A stretch of DNA of 64,000 bases from Parapristionchus giblindavisi (Eukaryota; Nematoda; Chromadorea; Rhabditida; Diplogasteridae), in the NCBI GenBank assembly GCA_943737045.1, contig CALSFV010000204.1:1715501-1779500 (forward strand). Reading direction: 5' to 3'. The position numbers were made by a program, and so were the translations under genes. This document shows positions 32,844 to 44,984 of this stretch, piece by piece; the first letter of the stretch is position 1, and each line of letters begins with the position of its first letter. The notes under the pieces were generated by a model, which made no database searches, had not been told where the DNA came from, and saw only the letters and a list, made by a program, of their open reading frames with translations.

Positions 32844-34493
32844 CAGTAGCGCCGCAAAGTCTTAATACACTTTTTAGTTCTGCTACCATTTTGGCGTCAT
32901 ATGAGATATCAAGCTGAAACTTGTACATGATGTACCCACAGTATGTACGTATTCGATCCTCTTATAAGGTCTCACGGGCCTTTCTGGTTATTGTATAGTG
33001 ATGACGCTACCGAACAACACTTTTTCGAAAATTCATTATTCTTTCAGGGATTTTTTCGTACTCATCAAACTTCGTGAGCATTAAGAGAACAACAAGGCCT
33101 ATCCAGAAAAAAAGTTTCAGGTTGCTGCGAATTCGGGTATTGGCTGCAGACTTGCTGCAACTTCGCAGTCGCAAAATCATATCTCGGCTTCTAGAAGAGC
33201 TTTAAAGGAGTTCAAAGCAGCAAACTGATTCTCTCGGTGAATCCTAATGATCCTGTAAGTATGGTAGCGCTAGCCCATCATTCACCCTCATGGATCGAAA
33301 AATATCACTTTTTAAAAAGACCCAAGTTTGAAAAATCACTATTCTGGGGGCGGACTTTGTAAAATTCTGGTTTTTGGATAGGAATGTTGAAAATATATTA
33401 ATTAATCTATTCCCCGCTTTTTAGAGCGATTGCTATTATTTCTTGCCTGCGGCAGTCGATTATCTGAAGGATAGTCGTTTAGGCCGCGCTCCCTTCTCAT
33501 CACGCGACCCGCAAACATTTCTGGGTCTTCGACATTGCTCAATGACGATTTTGCCGCTTGTTCTGGTTTTGGTTAGTCAGGATAGAGAGACACTTTATGA
33601 ATCGAGTTTTTGACCTTTGTGTTTTCGATCTTTGATCTTTTATCTTTGCTCATTTTTCGTCAAATTTTGCTCAAAATGATAATGAAAAGTTGTTTCATTC
33701 GATAACAGAAGATCAAAAACGCTTTCTTTTATAGACTACGATGTTCAGGGTTAACGACATTACGTTTTAGAGTTATTTCATCTATCAAATCTCGTCGAGC
33801 AATGTCGAAGACCCAGAAATGTTTGCTGGTCGCGTGATGAGAAGGGAGCGCGGCCTAAACGACTATCCTTCAGATAATCGACTGCCGCAGGCAAGAAAGA
33901 ATAGCAATCGCTCTAAAAAGCGGGGAATAGATTAATTAATATATTTTCAACATTCCTATCCAAAAACCAGAATTTTACAAAGTCCGCCCCCAGAATTGTG
34001 ATTTTTCAATGTTGGGTCTTTTTAAAAAGTGAGTTTTTTCGATCCATGAGGGTGAATGATGGGCTAGCGCTACCATACTTACAGGATCATTAGGATTCAC
34101 CGAGAGAATCAGTTTGCTGCTTTGAACTCCTTTAAAGCTCTTCTAGAAGCCGTGATATGATTTTGCGACCACGAAGTTGCAGCAAGTCTGCAGACAATAC
34201 CCGAATTCGCAGCAACCTGAAACTTTTTTTCTGGATATTCCTTGTAGTTCCCTCAATGATCATGAAGTTTGAAGAGTACGAAAAATTCCCTGAAAGAATA
34301 ATGAATTTTCGAAAAAGTGTTGTTCGGTTGCGTCATCACTATGCAATAACCAGAGAGGCCCGTGAGACCTTATAAGAGGATCGAATACGTACATACTGTG
34401 GGTACATCATGTACAAGTTTCAGCTTGATATCTCATCTGCCGCCAAAATGGCAGCAGAACTAAAAAGTGTATTAAGACTTTGCGGCGCCACTG
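32844..34493. mobile_element. 1650-bp TA-flanked giant hairpin element
   Basis: The ends are CAGTAGCGCCGCAAAGTC and the complement of CAGTGGCGCCGCAAAGTC, flanked by TA (32842-32843 and 34494-34495). The arms of about 690-700 bp (32844 to about 33540, and about 33800-34493) are close inverted copies around a 260-bp centre. No transposase ORF spans the arms. It is a Tc1/mariner-type nonautonomous foldback sitting only 15 bases from the preceding element. Confidence 0.85.
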
Positions 34494-35040
34494 TATGTAC
34501 ATCGTTTCTCCAACACATTGAGAACGGTCACTAAAAAGTAAAAAAAAATCATGTGTTTTATTTCTATTTTTTTCCATTTATATTCAGTTGATCTTTTTTT
34601 CCATCGCTGTTCATGCAGAAATGTATTATTTTCCCTTTCCAAACATCATCTACGTTCCTCTATTTACCTATTATCATACCTATGCACCTACATATATCTA
34701 ACCATGCGTACTTACGTTCCTCACACTATCACGAGTCACACATGCCAAGAATTTAGATTGCACTCACATGGAATTGTCTCAGAAGGGTCGATACCCGACA
34801 ACAAGTTTCTCAAATACGAGACTCACATTTGAGGAACACGATGTTGCTCACAGTTAATTCAAAGCAATGTCGCCTCAACTGTGAAAGAAAAAAATCGCTC
34901 ATTGTCAGCTAATTTGAAACTAGCAATGTTCTCTCGCTTCCTTTTTTTCTACGAGAGAGCGCTGCAAGGAAAATTAAAATTAGCTTTCCGCGACTACCGC
35001 TATTCTTGATTTTGCCTCAGTTCATTCTTGGCCTGTCTAC

Positions 35041-35160
35041 CACAGTATTCTGGTCCAAGCCATTTTTCTTCCAAAGCAAGACAAAGGAGAGACCATTGTA
35101 TTCGAGAGAGTTTGTATGTTTAGCGGTCGTTCTTGCTTTGAAAGTCATGAGAACGCTGTG
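35041..35160. mobile_element. 120-bp MITE with CACAG termini, upstream of gene C
   Basis: Begins CACAGTATTCTGGTC and ends CATGAGAACGCTGTG, with imperfect inverted ends. The 4-bp duplication CTAC is at 35037-35040 and 35161-35164. A second copy of exactly 120 bp lies at 47867-47986. Confidence 0.8.
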
Positions 35161-35214
35161 CTACTATACTTCTCCTGTAAATCAATGTTAGTGAAGTTTC
35201 AGTATTTCCAACCG

Positions 35215-38200
35215 ATGGCTATTTCCGAATTTTACACCCAGACTATCGTTATCTACCTATTTTTCTTTATCTTCGGTGCTGTAAACAACTTATTAATCGT
35301 GTTGTCGATTTGTAGAAACAAGTAGGTTTCATTTCGTTCAACTGATTTGGTCGAGTTTTGTATACCCGCATAGTTCATTCGCGCTGTACAAATTTCGCTT
35401 TGATATCAAACAAAAACATTGCCGCTAAAATGTAATTAAAAGTTGGTCCGAAAATGCAAGGGTATACTGTAGCTTTCGAATTTATATTTTCCCCCTGATT
35501 TCATAATATGGTTGAAATATTGTGACTCTGAAGCTAAACTCAGTCACTTTCGGACCACAGTGATTTGTGTTTAATTACTTTTTAGCAGCAGTGGAATTTT
35601 TCTTGCACAAATATTCGTAAAAAGATATCGCTGATATTCTTGATTACGATATGGAGAATCTTGAAATATTAAAAAGCAGCGTAAATAAATACAGCGGAAG
35701 GCGTGAGCGAAATTCGATCGGGCTGTATACGCTTCTTTATGCAAAAACAAATCGGTACTTCTCTGTGTTTTTGACACGGTTTTTGCAATTCAAATACACA
35801 CTCATTTTTCCTTGATTCACAGCGCAGAAGAGCATAGTGAACGAGGAGTGGGAGGGAGGGGGATTGAAATTTCAAAATGCGATTTCCCGGATCATAGTAA
35901 ACAGGAAGGGCCGAAAATCAGCTGAAACATGAACACGGGCAATAGTAAATTATAATGTTAAGATCCTTGCACTCATTTTGTTACAAACTGATAGCACTGT
36001 CTGCTATGGGCGATGCCGTACAAGTTCTTGCATATCTTCCACAGATCTATGCATATTTCACCGGAAATGTGATCATACCGTCTCGTCTCTGCATTGTCTT
36101 TCAGGTGATCATACATTTTTAAAAGGGAAAATGAAAATTTCTGACATACCGATGGCATCGTATGCTCACGCATAATAACAATAATATTTATCATTTCTTA
36201 TTGTTAGACAAATTTTCTAGAAACATTAATAAATTATTAGTATGCTTAAGCAGGTGATTAATATATTACGATTCTGCCATCCATAGGATAGGTATCATAT
36301 ATGAACTGATATTAGGATTAGACAAATCAAGCAAATATCTCCGCTCTTTGAAGAGATAGAGACTTGAAACTTCGTTTATAAGCTTTTTTCGTGGTTTCTA
36401 ACCCAAAAACCAAGTTTCAAGTCTCTAACTAGTCAGAAAACCGAGATATTTGCTTTTACAATGCTATTTACAAGTGGACAAAATTAACACCCTTTTTACA
36501 ATTTCCAATCCCCTTTACAAGAAATTAACACCACATTAGATAATTCAGTTCCATACAAGCAAACGTCCGCATATGAAACTTGATAAGAACAGTTCATGAA
36601 AACATTACGCGAACATTTTCCACTTGAAAGCAGTTGATTACATTACATTACATTAGAACAACTTTATTCAGCCGATTAGGGACAGCGGGTTCTCCAAGGA
36701 GCGAATCGAATCTCGTGAGTTGTCCGCATCTATCCAACTTATGGACTGCCCTGTCGTCTTCGTCCTTCTCCTTCATACGAAATTCACAAAGATAAACGGC
36801 TTCTGCTCTAATCTTCATAATGATGTGATCGAATAGAACTGACCTTCCATCGGTGGCAATAGAGAGGATGTTCAACATTGTCACGAAGAAGATTTGGAGA
36901 TCCGTGGTGTGGGCCTTACTCCCACGGCTGGCCAATTCCGGGTTGGGAGGATCGAGGCAGGCTAGTAGAGGACGGACGAAAATGAGAGTCGACCGCTCTT
37001 GACTATCAAAATGACAACAATCAGCAAAGCAGTTGATGCTGACAACATTACGCTTACACAGATTGCTATCAGTAGCACTTGGTCAGACAACTCTGCACTT
37101 TCAAAGCTAAAAAAGAGAGCGCTTCGAAATCATGACACCAAAAATATGAGATAACCTAATAGAACTTGTCACACGGATATCCAACATGATTAAAATTCAT
37201 CCTTGCAGATTGTGCCCGTTACTGCGAATGCAATAGCTGCCGTATCAATCCTTGCCCTTGGTATCGATCGATTCTGGGGATGCTATTTTCCTACTCGGTT
37301 AGTTTGAGTATAATATAAAGAAAAAGTGCACACTGACAACAAAATTTCATATTTGACCCATAAGTTATCTAAGATACTAACAATAAGCTTAGTAAAACGT
37401 TCTCTCATACATATTTTAGATAACATAGTTAGCTTGCCGTTACGACTCCGAGCGAGAGAGTATTATCCAACGTGTCTTTTAGAGAGAATCTCTATCAATA
37501 AGAGAATTTTCCGCGAGTGTTCTAAATAGTACACAAGATCTGTGACGTGTTTTCTTATCTTTTTATAGCACACAAAATTATTAAATATAACACTTCGCAG
37601 GTCGTGTGCACTGCTGAGTACGCTTTTTCTATGTGTACAATCATAAAAAAAGATTTTAAGCTGCATAATATGGCACGTTCCTAGACCGTGATCGCTACAA
37701 TAAAGCGTAAAATTGTATTGTATAAAATTCACTTTCATTCGAAAATAACAAATACGTGGTAAATACCAAGAAAGAGGGTGTAAAGCATAACACTCGGACC
37801 GAAATATTTTTCAAATAATTCAAGTGATTTTTATAATACTACTGTTCATAGGTATCGTACTTTGTCTGCATCGACACATTTCTTCTGTCATTTCACAATA
37901 ATTTCCACCTATGTGATTCTGGAGATCGGACAGATGCTCTATCACTTTCAGGATGAGTACGTTTTTTCATCTATCTCCTATAATATTGTATTCTGATTTA
38001 TTCTTAAAAGCTGTGATTTAAAAAACGGTTTTGTCAAGTTCATGCGGTATTACGTTTGCGAGACGGTGCGCTCTTTCTCGCAAATCTAACACAACATTAT
38101 ATCCATAAGAGAAGGATGATGATTGGAAAACTAGCCATGATATACTCATTTCAGCGATATGTTATGCATGATAAACACGATATTTATGGGCAAGGGTCGT

Positions 38201-38866
38201 GATTGGTTCTTCATGCAGGCTGTTGTTAACTATGCTCTAGCCTCTATCATCTACCTCGCCATCGGACTGAAGCTGTGGCTCATGAAGAGTTTGCCAATGC
38301 ATTAAAACAATTATAATTCTTGGTGTTTTTTTCAGATTCGAATAAAGTAGACGTTCAAATATTCAAAACATTATCGATCCAACTAGTTTCAATCATATGC
38401 GGATACGGTACAACATGTGTACTCGGCATTACCCTCTCCGGAACCGAAACTACGGTACTATTTGAATTTAATTCAATGAAAAAATAATGTATTTGAACAT
38501 AAACTGATAACTATTCACGCTCTCATTTTTCATTTCTCTTTTTTTTTTTCATTTTCATTTTTTTTCATTTTTTTTTTTCATTTTCCATTTTTCATTTCTG
38601 CCTTCAGGATCTTCAATCATACGCATCAATTGAACTTCTAATTGGAGTTCCAATTAATATTTCATTCATATCTAATTACTATATTTATTTTGCTTCGAAG
38701 TGAGTCTATTATAATGGTTTCTATCAAGTTACTGCTTGCTCTTTATAGTAAAAAATTTCGAACGGCTTTCAAGCGACAATTTCCAATTATCTATGGAAGA
38801 CAAGAAGTTTCACAAGGATTTCAAATACAGTCCCGCAGAGTCTCCGCCTTAACAAACGATCTCTGA
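35215..38866 (+). CDS. serpentine (Srsx-like) chemoreceptor GPCR, gene C
   Basis: Exons 35215-35321, 35963-36104, 37209-37297, 37852-37956, 38155-38288, 38336-38454, 38608-38699 and 38749-38866 join to 301 residues. Exon 1 gives MAISEFYTQTIVIYLFFF (TM1), exon 3 has GIDRFWGCYFPTR, and exon 7 has ISNYYIYFAS. The exon 2 acceptor is TTAAG. Sequence just upstream carries stops in every usable frame, which supports this boundary in the whole family. The C-terminal tail differs from A and B: after the shared FKRQFPII it runs into SRRVSALTNDL. Intron 2 carries a palindromic element and a non-LTR fragment. It would act as a ligand-gated GPCR in the plasma membrane; the ligand is unknown. Confidence 0.7.
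36329..36458. repeat. palindromic MITE in intron 2 of gene C
   Basis: AGCAAATATCTC and AGAGACTTGAAACT at the left are mirrored by AGTTTCAAGTCTCT and GAGATATTTGCT at the right. It is about 130 bp with no coding content. Confidence 0.65.
36638..37025 (-). mobile_element. 5'-truncated non-LTR retrotransposon fragment in gene C intron 2
   Basis: Flanked by the 11-bp duplication AAAGCAGTTGA (36627-36637 and 37026-37036). Read on minus, it ends in short tandem units CTAATGTAATGTAATGTAA, a typical non-LTR tail. It carries a 95-codon ORF end (36935-36648) finishing PNRLNKVVLM, compatible with the C-terminus of a retrotransposon protein. The clade is not determined. Confidence 0.65.
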
Positions 38867-38920
38867 GACTCTCGAGTGTCTCGGAGATCTCCTGATGTCT
38901 CCCTTCCCTGTTAGGGTTAT

Positions 38921-39187
38921 ATAACGTGTTAAAAATACGTCTTCGGAGAGCCATTTGGTGATGTGCGATCAATGAACAAATACAAACTGTTTTAAGTTAT
39001 TCAATCATGATTATGAACCTGAAAAAAATCAACCGCGACGCATAAGCACACATGTGTCGTGGTTGAGTTTTTAAAATTCATTATTAAATATTTTAGAACA
39101 TTTTAAACATTTAATAATGTTTTTCTTGTTCTTTTGATGCACATTACTAAATGGCTCTACGAAGACGTATTTGGCACACGATATGCA
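38921..39187. repeat. inverted-repeat element after gene C (family 'GACGTATTTGGCAC')
   Basis: ATACGTCTTCGGAGAGCC at the left and GGCTCTACGAAGACGTAT at the right are inverted copies about 170 bases apart. Relatives stand just after the other receptor tails: 48492-48611, about 52599-52822 and about 56133-56356. The family travelled with the gene duplications or targets this site. Confidence 0.6.
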
Positions 39188-39709
39188 AATCGAGCAGAAC
39201 ACAGCATCGAATGAGGCATCAGGAGCTCCCGAGTGCCTCGGAGATCACCTGCTCGGCCTTGAAACTCTCCACTCTGGCAATTATCTTTTGCTTTCGTCCG
39301 ATTTCACTGATGGATAAACAAATGCATTACAAAGCACAACAACGCCAACAACCACGGATATTCAAATTTTTGAATCTTGAATCATGGAACTTCACGAGTC
39401 CCATCCAACCGGAGTTCCGCTAATATTTTCATTAATGGACTGCAAAGACCGAAAAAGTTAGTCTTGTTTCCGTACATCATTTCTTTTCGCTGACTGTGCA
39501 TTGATCGCTCATAACGTGATTGAATCGGCTGACAAAGTACAGCTCGCAAATCGTAATTTATAAAAAAAACTTCTATTTTCTTATTAACTCCAGAGATGTA
39601 TGGTTAATGATGATGATCTTTATTGAATATAGTCTGGCCGGAAATGTGGTGTTTTATAGTATAAAGATTAGCAAAAGTGTAAAATAAAATCAGATAAAAA
39701 ACGTACAAT

Positions 39710-39965
39710 TAGGTTATGTAATGCATGTTATAGTAACTCTATCAATAAAACTCAAGGTGAGGGATTAAATGCATCTACGGGGATGCGAAGGTAGCACTGC
39801 TCCTCGGAGTTATCTATGCAGCGACGTGAAAGATCCATTTGGTGAATCGTCTCGGATAAACCTAGCTTGAGCCGGACGTGTCGCTGGTGAGGATTTCTCC
39901 AGTTGATTGAATCCCCGGATGCGGTTGAGCGCTGAAAATGACTTTTGTGAAGCGATATTTAATAA
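39710..39965 (+). repeat. dispersed repeat R1, copy 1
   Basis: Shares long blocks, such as GGTGAATCGTCTCGGATAAA and GATTGAATCCCCGGA, with copies at about 49725-49950, 53165-53650 and 56700-57130. Always found in the same orientation, just beyond receptor tails. It has no ORF and its function is unknown. Confidence 0.75.
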
Positions 39966-41099
39966 AGTAATATATATGAGAGGAGTCGCGAGAAAATCGA
40001 CCGTTTCGGAGGGTCCGCGGCAGTAGAAATTTCGACCCCCTGAAACAATCAGATTAAGTACTTTGAGCGATGCTCTATCGAACTGCATTGGGCGAATTTG
40101 CATATCTGCTCTCATTTTCGAGTAGCGGTAGGTCAAAGTTGGCAGGTACGGTATTTTTTGGCTCGAGTGTGCGTCAGAAAAATGATCAGAACTCCGTTAA
40201 AAATAAAGAAAGAAATTTTTTTCAAAAAAAAGCATCGAAAGAGGAGATCTTGGGCAACATTTCCCAGTTGATGACGTCATTTGTCGACCATGCGCTGGTG
40301 CGGGGCGGTCGGTTTTATGAAAAACTGGCGTAACTTTCCTAATCGGAAAAAGTGCCCTTTTCTTGTATGCCGTTTTGTCGCACCCATATCACGCATGCCA
40401 CCTACCACGATTCCGCACCAATCGTTTGGAAAATACAGCATTTGTTCGGGAAAACCATCTATGACGGAAGTTCGAGCGAAAAATTCGCAAAAATGGTCTA
40501 ACGGGAAGAACCTAGTTTGAAGTGAAATCGATGCAGAATTGCTTAGGCTACAATACCTGGTCGGAAATGTTTGTCAGCGGCTACAACAATCGATGATTTG
40601 TCCGGAAAAAACATAATTTTGAGTCAAAAAAGTGGTTTAGGAAAAAACGCACATTCGATGCAAATAGTGTGTGTGTGCACCCTAAACGTATCACAAATGG
40701 TATTTAGACTTCATCTCAACAATTTGAGAAATTATGATTTTTAAAATTTTATTTTTGAAATTAATTTTTCTAATAGCCTGAGGGCACAAACAGGAAATTT
40801 CAGCTGTTTTGTGTAATAAGGGCCGATGACACTCCTAACACCCAAGTATGGACTCCCAGTTCTCATTGCTAGCGCACGTGTCCGGGGGTGGTTGAATATG
40901 ATCGAGTCTTAGGGAACAGGCCTTTTAAATCGGCTTCCAAGGGCTTAAATGAAAGCAATTGAAGAGCTCTATCGATTGAGCCCAAAACAAAATAGGTCCC
41001 GGAACTGTGGAACAAAATCAATTCCTTATGGAATACAAAATCGAAAAGTTGGATTTTCACATTTTTATATGAAAGTACTCGAGAAATTACACATTTCAT

Positions 41100-41254
41100 C
41101 TGTGGCCGTATGCAAGAACAACTGGAAAACCGTTTTCCGGGAAAATGTGACGTCATTAGCGTAGGCGGAGGATTTTTGGAAAACTAATGACATCCTCCGC
41201 CTACACTAATGACATCACATTTTCCCGGAAAACGGTTCTTGCATACGATCACTG
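41100..41254. repeat. palindromic MITE, family 'GGCCGTATGCA', second copy
   Basis: Same family as 1086-1221: TGGCCGTATGCAAGAAC at the left and GTTCTTGCATACG at the right, with inner GTGACGTCATTAGCGTAGGC mirrored by a complementary stretch. Confidence 0.65.
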
Positions 41255-42236
41255 TTGATCACTTTTTCCTAGCTCTCCTGTGAGCCGTGAAAATCGCATC
41301 GGAAGGGGCCTCAACGACGAACTTTGACGTGAGCTCTGGAGAGATTCTTGATCTACCCTCCTTGCTACTCTGGTTCAGGGATGCCCTACCCAAGGACCAT
41401 CGAAAACCGTGGAGAAAAGAGGGTGTCAACTCAAAAGAGTGTAGTGGAATCAGTCAATCCTTTGCTGCTATGCGTGATATATGTCTAAAAATGACCCAAG
41501 TTTCAGAGGATTTGAGAAATGCAAAAAAACGTTGATTTTAGTAACGCGACCGCGGACCTGTCAAAGAAAAGATCGGCGTATTCCTTTATCAAGAAACAGC
41601 AAAGGAGCTTAAATGACTCAAAAAACATCCGAAAAACATTACGAGCTCAAAATACCCAAATATGACAGTTATTTGAAACACAAAATCACCGAGTTCCGAA
41701 AAATTTAAAAAAAAACATATTTGCTTTTCCACGTAGAAAAAACGCTTCAGTAATGTTAATTAATCTTTATAATATTTCTTATAATGTTTTGAACATTTAT
41801 GTTTTTGGAAGTGAAGGCTTACCTGCTTTTAGAGCCGAGATTTGCGCCATCGAGATTACGCGCGCGCGCCCCAACTCCGCGCGACTGCTCATCATCCGCT
41901 CACTCACTCCCACACGCTCTTTCGTAAACAGACAGGGAGAGAAAAAAAGGACAAGGGAGACTGGAGACTGAAGGGAGATCTGGTAACCACACGAAATGGA
42001 GATGTTAGAAAACTCTGAGCGAACAGAGTTGCATTTGAACAACAAAGAACGTGTGTGAGCCCCCCCCCCCCCCCCCCTATGATACATTTATTAGAGAAAT
42101 CAGTCATAATTGAAAACAATTAACATTGAAATAACACATTACAAAGAGAAATGGATGACAAATTATGGATCCCCCCCTTTAATAGATATAAAAAGATTTT
42201 TGCTGATGACATAAAACTATACTCTACATTTAGTCC

Positions 42237-42239
<3 letters not shown>

Positions 42240-42302
<63 letters not shown>
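42240..42302. repeat. AT dinucleotide microsatellite
   Basis: About 31 uninterrupted TA units. Length is likely variable and error-prone in assemblies. Confidence 0.95.
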
Positions 42303-42306
<4 letters not shown>

Positions 42307-43680
42307 TGGTTCAGAAACTATGCCGATCTCTTTTATATATAATATAGCGCGCGGCGAAGGTCAGCCGGGTTAGAGAGAGGCAGCGGAGAGACAATCGAGA
42401 GGCGGGGCGAGATGTAGAAGGCTACATCTCGCTCGTGTCTCGATTGTGACTTCCGTTCGTTAGCACCATTTGTCATTTTCTTATGCAAGTAAATTTTATA
42501 CGCACAATAAATAAATAGTGTCCCCCTCTACATAACCCACAGTATCATAGATTGAGATGTCCATTTAATGATTAGTATGTCTCGCCTTTTTGCATAAATT
42601 GAAAATCAAGTTTTAAAGTCCAATTTGTTCCCGGCTCTCTCTCGCATGGATTTAACAAAAATCAATCACCAACTAGGTTAGGTGTACCACACATATGTAC
42701 CCTCCACCCATACGCTGACTAATTGCTTACATAAATTTAAAATCGGAAATTATATTATGAAAAAGAGGAATGGTCACGGCGGTATGGTCCTGACTTTTGA
42801 GATGCGCTTTTCGTCTTAAAGGAGAGCGATCAATATGATACCCCTCCTTGAATGTCAGCCACACTTGGATCATCCACACCCACTATTTCGCTAGAATTAA
42901 GTAAGCTTGAAAAACTCAAAAAGTTGAGAAAACGAATAGTGGTCATTTGACGTGAATTTGAATAAAATCGCGGATTGGGACCTCTAGCTCTTTTATTTTT
43001 CTTAAAAGAGCAAGCGCCTGAGTTGACAATCTTGTAGCTTGGTTGAAGAGATGGATCATTCGCAATAATAGTGTACATATTAGCCAGTGAATTTGAAAAG
43101 CAGAGAAACTAGAATCGACCACTAAGCCTGAAAAGATCAGAAAATGGAGATGCTCTATGTTCAAAGAAGTTTGAAAGGAGCCAATGAATTGCATGTGTAT
43201 AGTTGAGGTCACTGATATAATCGGGGACCTCTATTGTAGAAAACTACAAGATTTGAAGCCATAGCTCATATGGCCACGTCCACAGCGCTGTCAAATGTTT
43301 TTTTCGTCACGGCTCCGCTCGCACTGACCAACTAAAATCCGTTATATAAAGGCAGTAAAATTTTTTCTGGGATATGTCCCTCCTCACCCTCCGGGCCTTA
43401 CTCTCTCGTGTTCGCTTTTAGTTAAGACCTCCCACTTACTTTAGTAAATGAAAAGTTGAAGAACAAAGAAGATGTCGAAAGGTGATTGGCCTCACAGTTT
43501 GCACAATAACCCAAGTCTTACCAAAAGTAGTGAGTCCACGGTGTTGCTGGATTACAGCAGGGACCCATCGGCTACAACAGTAAATATCCGCAGTGTCGTC
43601 GATAAACAAAGATAATTTTATTTGAATGTTCACCTCAAATTCCAAAGGAACTTATGTTACAACCTAATATATATATATCA

Positions 43681-44984
43681 TCTGCACTTATAACGCTTTT
43701 CGAATAAATTTACCTGTGATTCAAGAAAAAAAGCTACGTCGCCTACTCCCCTCTTCGCACTCTGCGTACTGTACTATTGCATACAATACAATATCTCAAC
43801 TTATTCGTACATTGGGGCGGTGCATCAACTGTTTGACTGTGGTTTCTAGTTTATTGTATATGTCTGAATAATTTATAATGTACTAATATACTAATGTATG
43901 CATAAATACCTAAATTGACATACCTTTCTTTATTACAGAACTCTGACCACTTCTCTTCTCGACTACATTTTCAATATATGTGATCTTTGTTCGTCTCTTT
44001 GATATACTGAAAGCATATATCCAACACAGGAAGAGCACTCATTGAAAACTTTACTAAATGCCAATGCGATTACGGTATGGCGTACTTTCTCCATCTTTTC
44101 GATCTCTAAACGTCTTCTCTGTCTCACCCACCATGGTCGCTGCGAAGCACGCGAGGGCCATATTGGCTTCCCTCATTTACATAAATAGGGCCAAGCAGTG
44201 ATCTCCCGCAGGACTTCGTGTGTCTTGAATGTTCTTTTTTTTACCGTATACATACAATGAATATTGTAACTATTATCAGTATTCCTTTTTATTGTTCAGC
44301 CTCGAGAAAGCCCGTGTAGATACCACCTTTTTTTTCGAAGTAACGAAATTAGAGCGTAACTCTAAAAGATTTTTTTGAAATTTTTTGATTGGAAAAATCC
44401 CAGCACTGCCCAAGGTCCTCTGTATAAGAAGATTTGTAAGAAGACCAAGGAAAAAAATTATCTGTTTTGCAAGGAATCATAGATGGAACTTATTGAAGCT
44501 TATACTCAGTTGATCTTTTTTATTATTCCCCCCTCCAAACACTGTCTACGTTCGTCTATTTACCTAATCTAGCTATTATCATACCTACCTACATAACCAT
44601 GCGTTCGAATAGCACACACTATCACGAGTCACAGACCCAAAGTGTTTTTGATTAGCTAAATGTACCCACATTACTATTATTATGCCTTGAACAAAGGCAG
44701 TTCAATAATCTACATGCAATGAGTGCTGTTTTTTTTTAAATCACACCTCAAGCTACTTTGAAACTCTGGTTCCGCTTTGGCAATGCGCTCTCGCTTTCTT
44801 TGTCTACGAGAGAGCGTTTCCAGAGCGGAGAGTTAAATTAGCTCGGACATGTGCATTTAATAACATTTCCTCCGAGTACCGCTTATCATGTTGTCTTACT
44901 TCCCCCTTGGCCTGCCTACTAATCTTCGTTTTTTTCTGAAGATCGGGAAGTTTCAGTGAAGGTTCAGAATTTTCAAAATAAGTG
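43681..44984 (+). promoter_or_regulatory. duplicated 5' flank of receptor gene D
   Basis: Close copy of the flank of gene B (about 13840-15194), including the small CTCTCGCTTTC...CGAGAG inverted repeat. It lacks the tRNA-like head seen at 13745 and 30843. The promoter itself is not identifiable. Confidence 0.45.

Larger units (their letters stand above)
39188..43680. other. intergenic repeats, gene C to gene D; no gene supported
   Basis: Contains the R1 repeat (39710-39965), unassigned sequence at 40060-41100 with short ORFs only, the palindrome at 41100-41254, a run of 19 cytosines at about 42060-42078, and an AT dinucleotide tract at about 42240-42302. A CGCGGCGAAGGTCAG-type repeat at about 42350-42420 also occurs near 13180, 29040, 46815 and 60010. 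Confidence 0.45.

Noticed and set aside
40060..41740. Possible gene in the C-D interval
   Set aside because: Several ORFs of 70-95 codons on both strands but no recognisable motif, splice pattern or terminal repeats.
42240..42302. AT run as an origin or regulatory site
   Set aside because: A plain dinucleotide microsatellite; nothing else supports a function.
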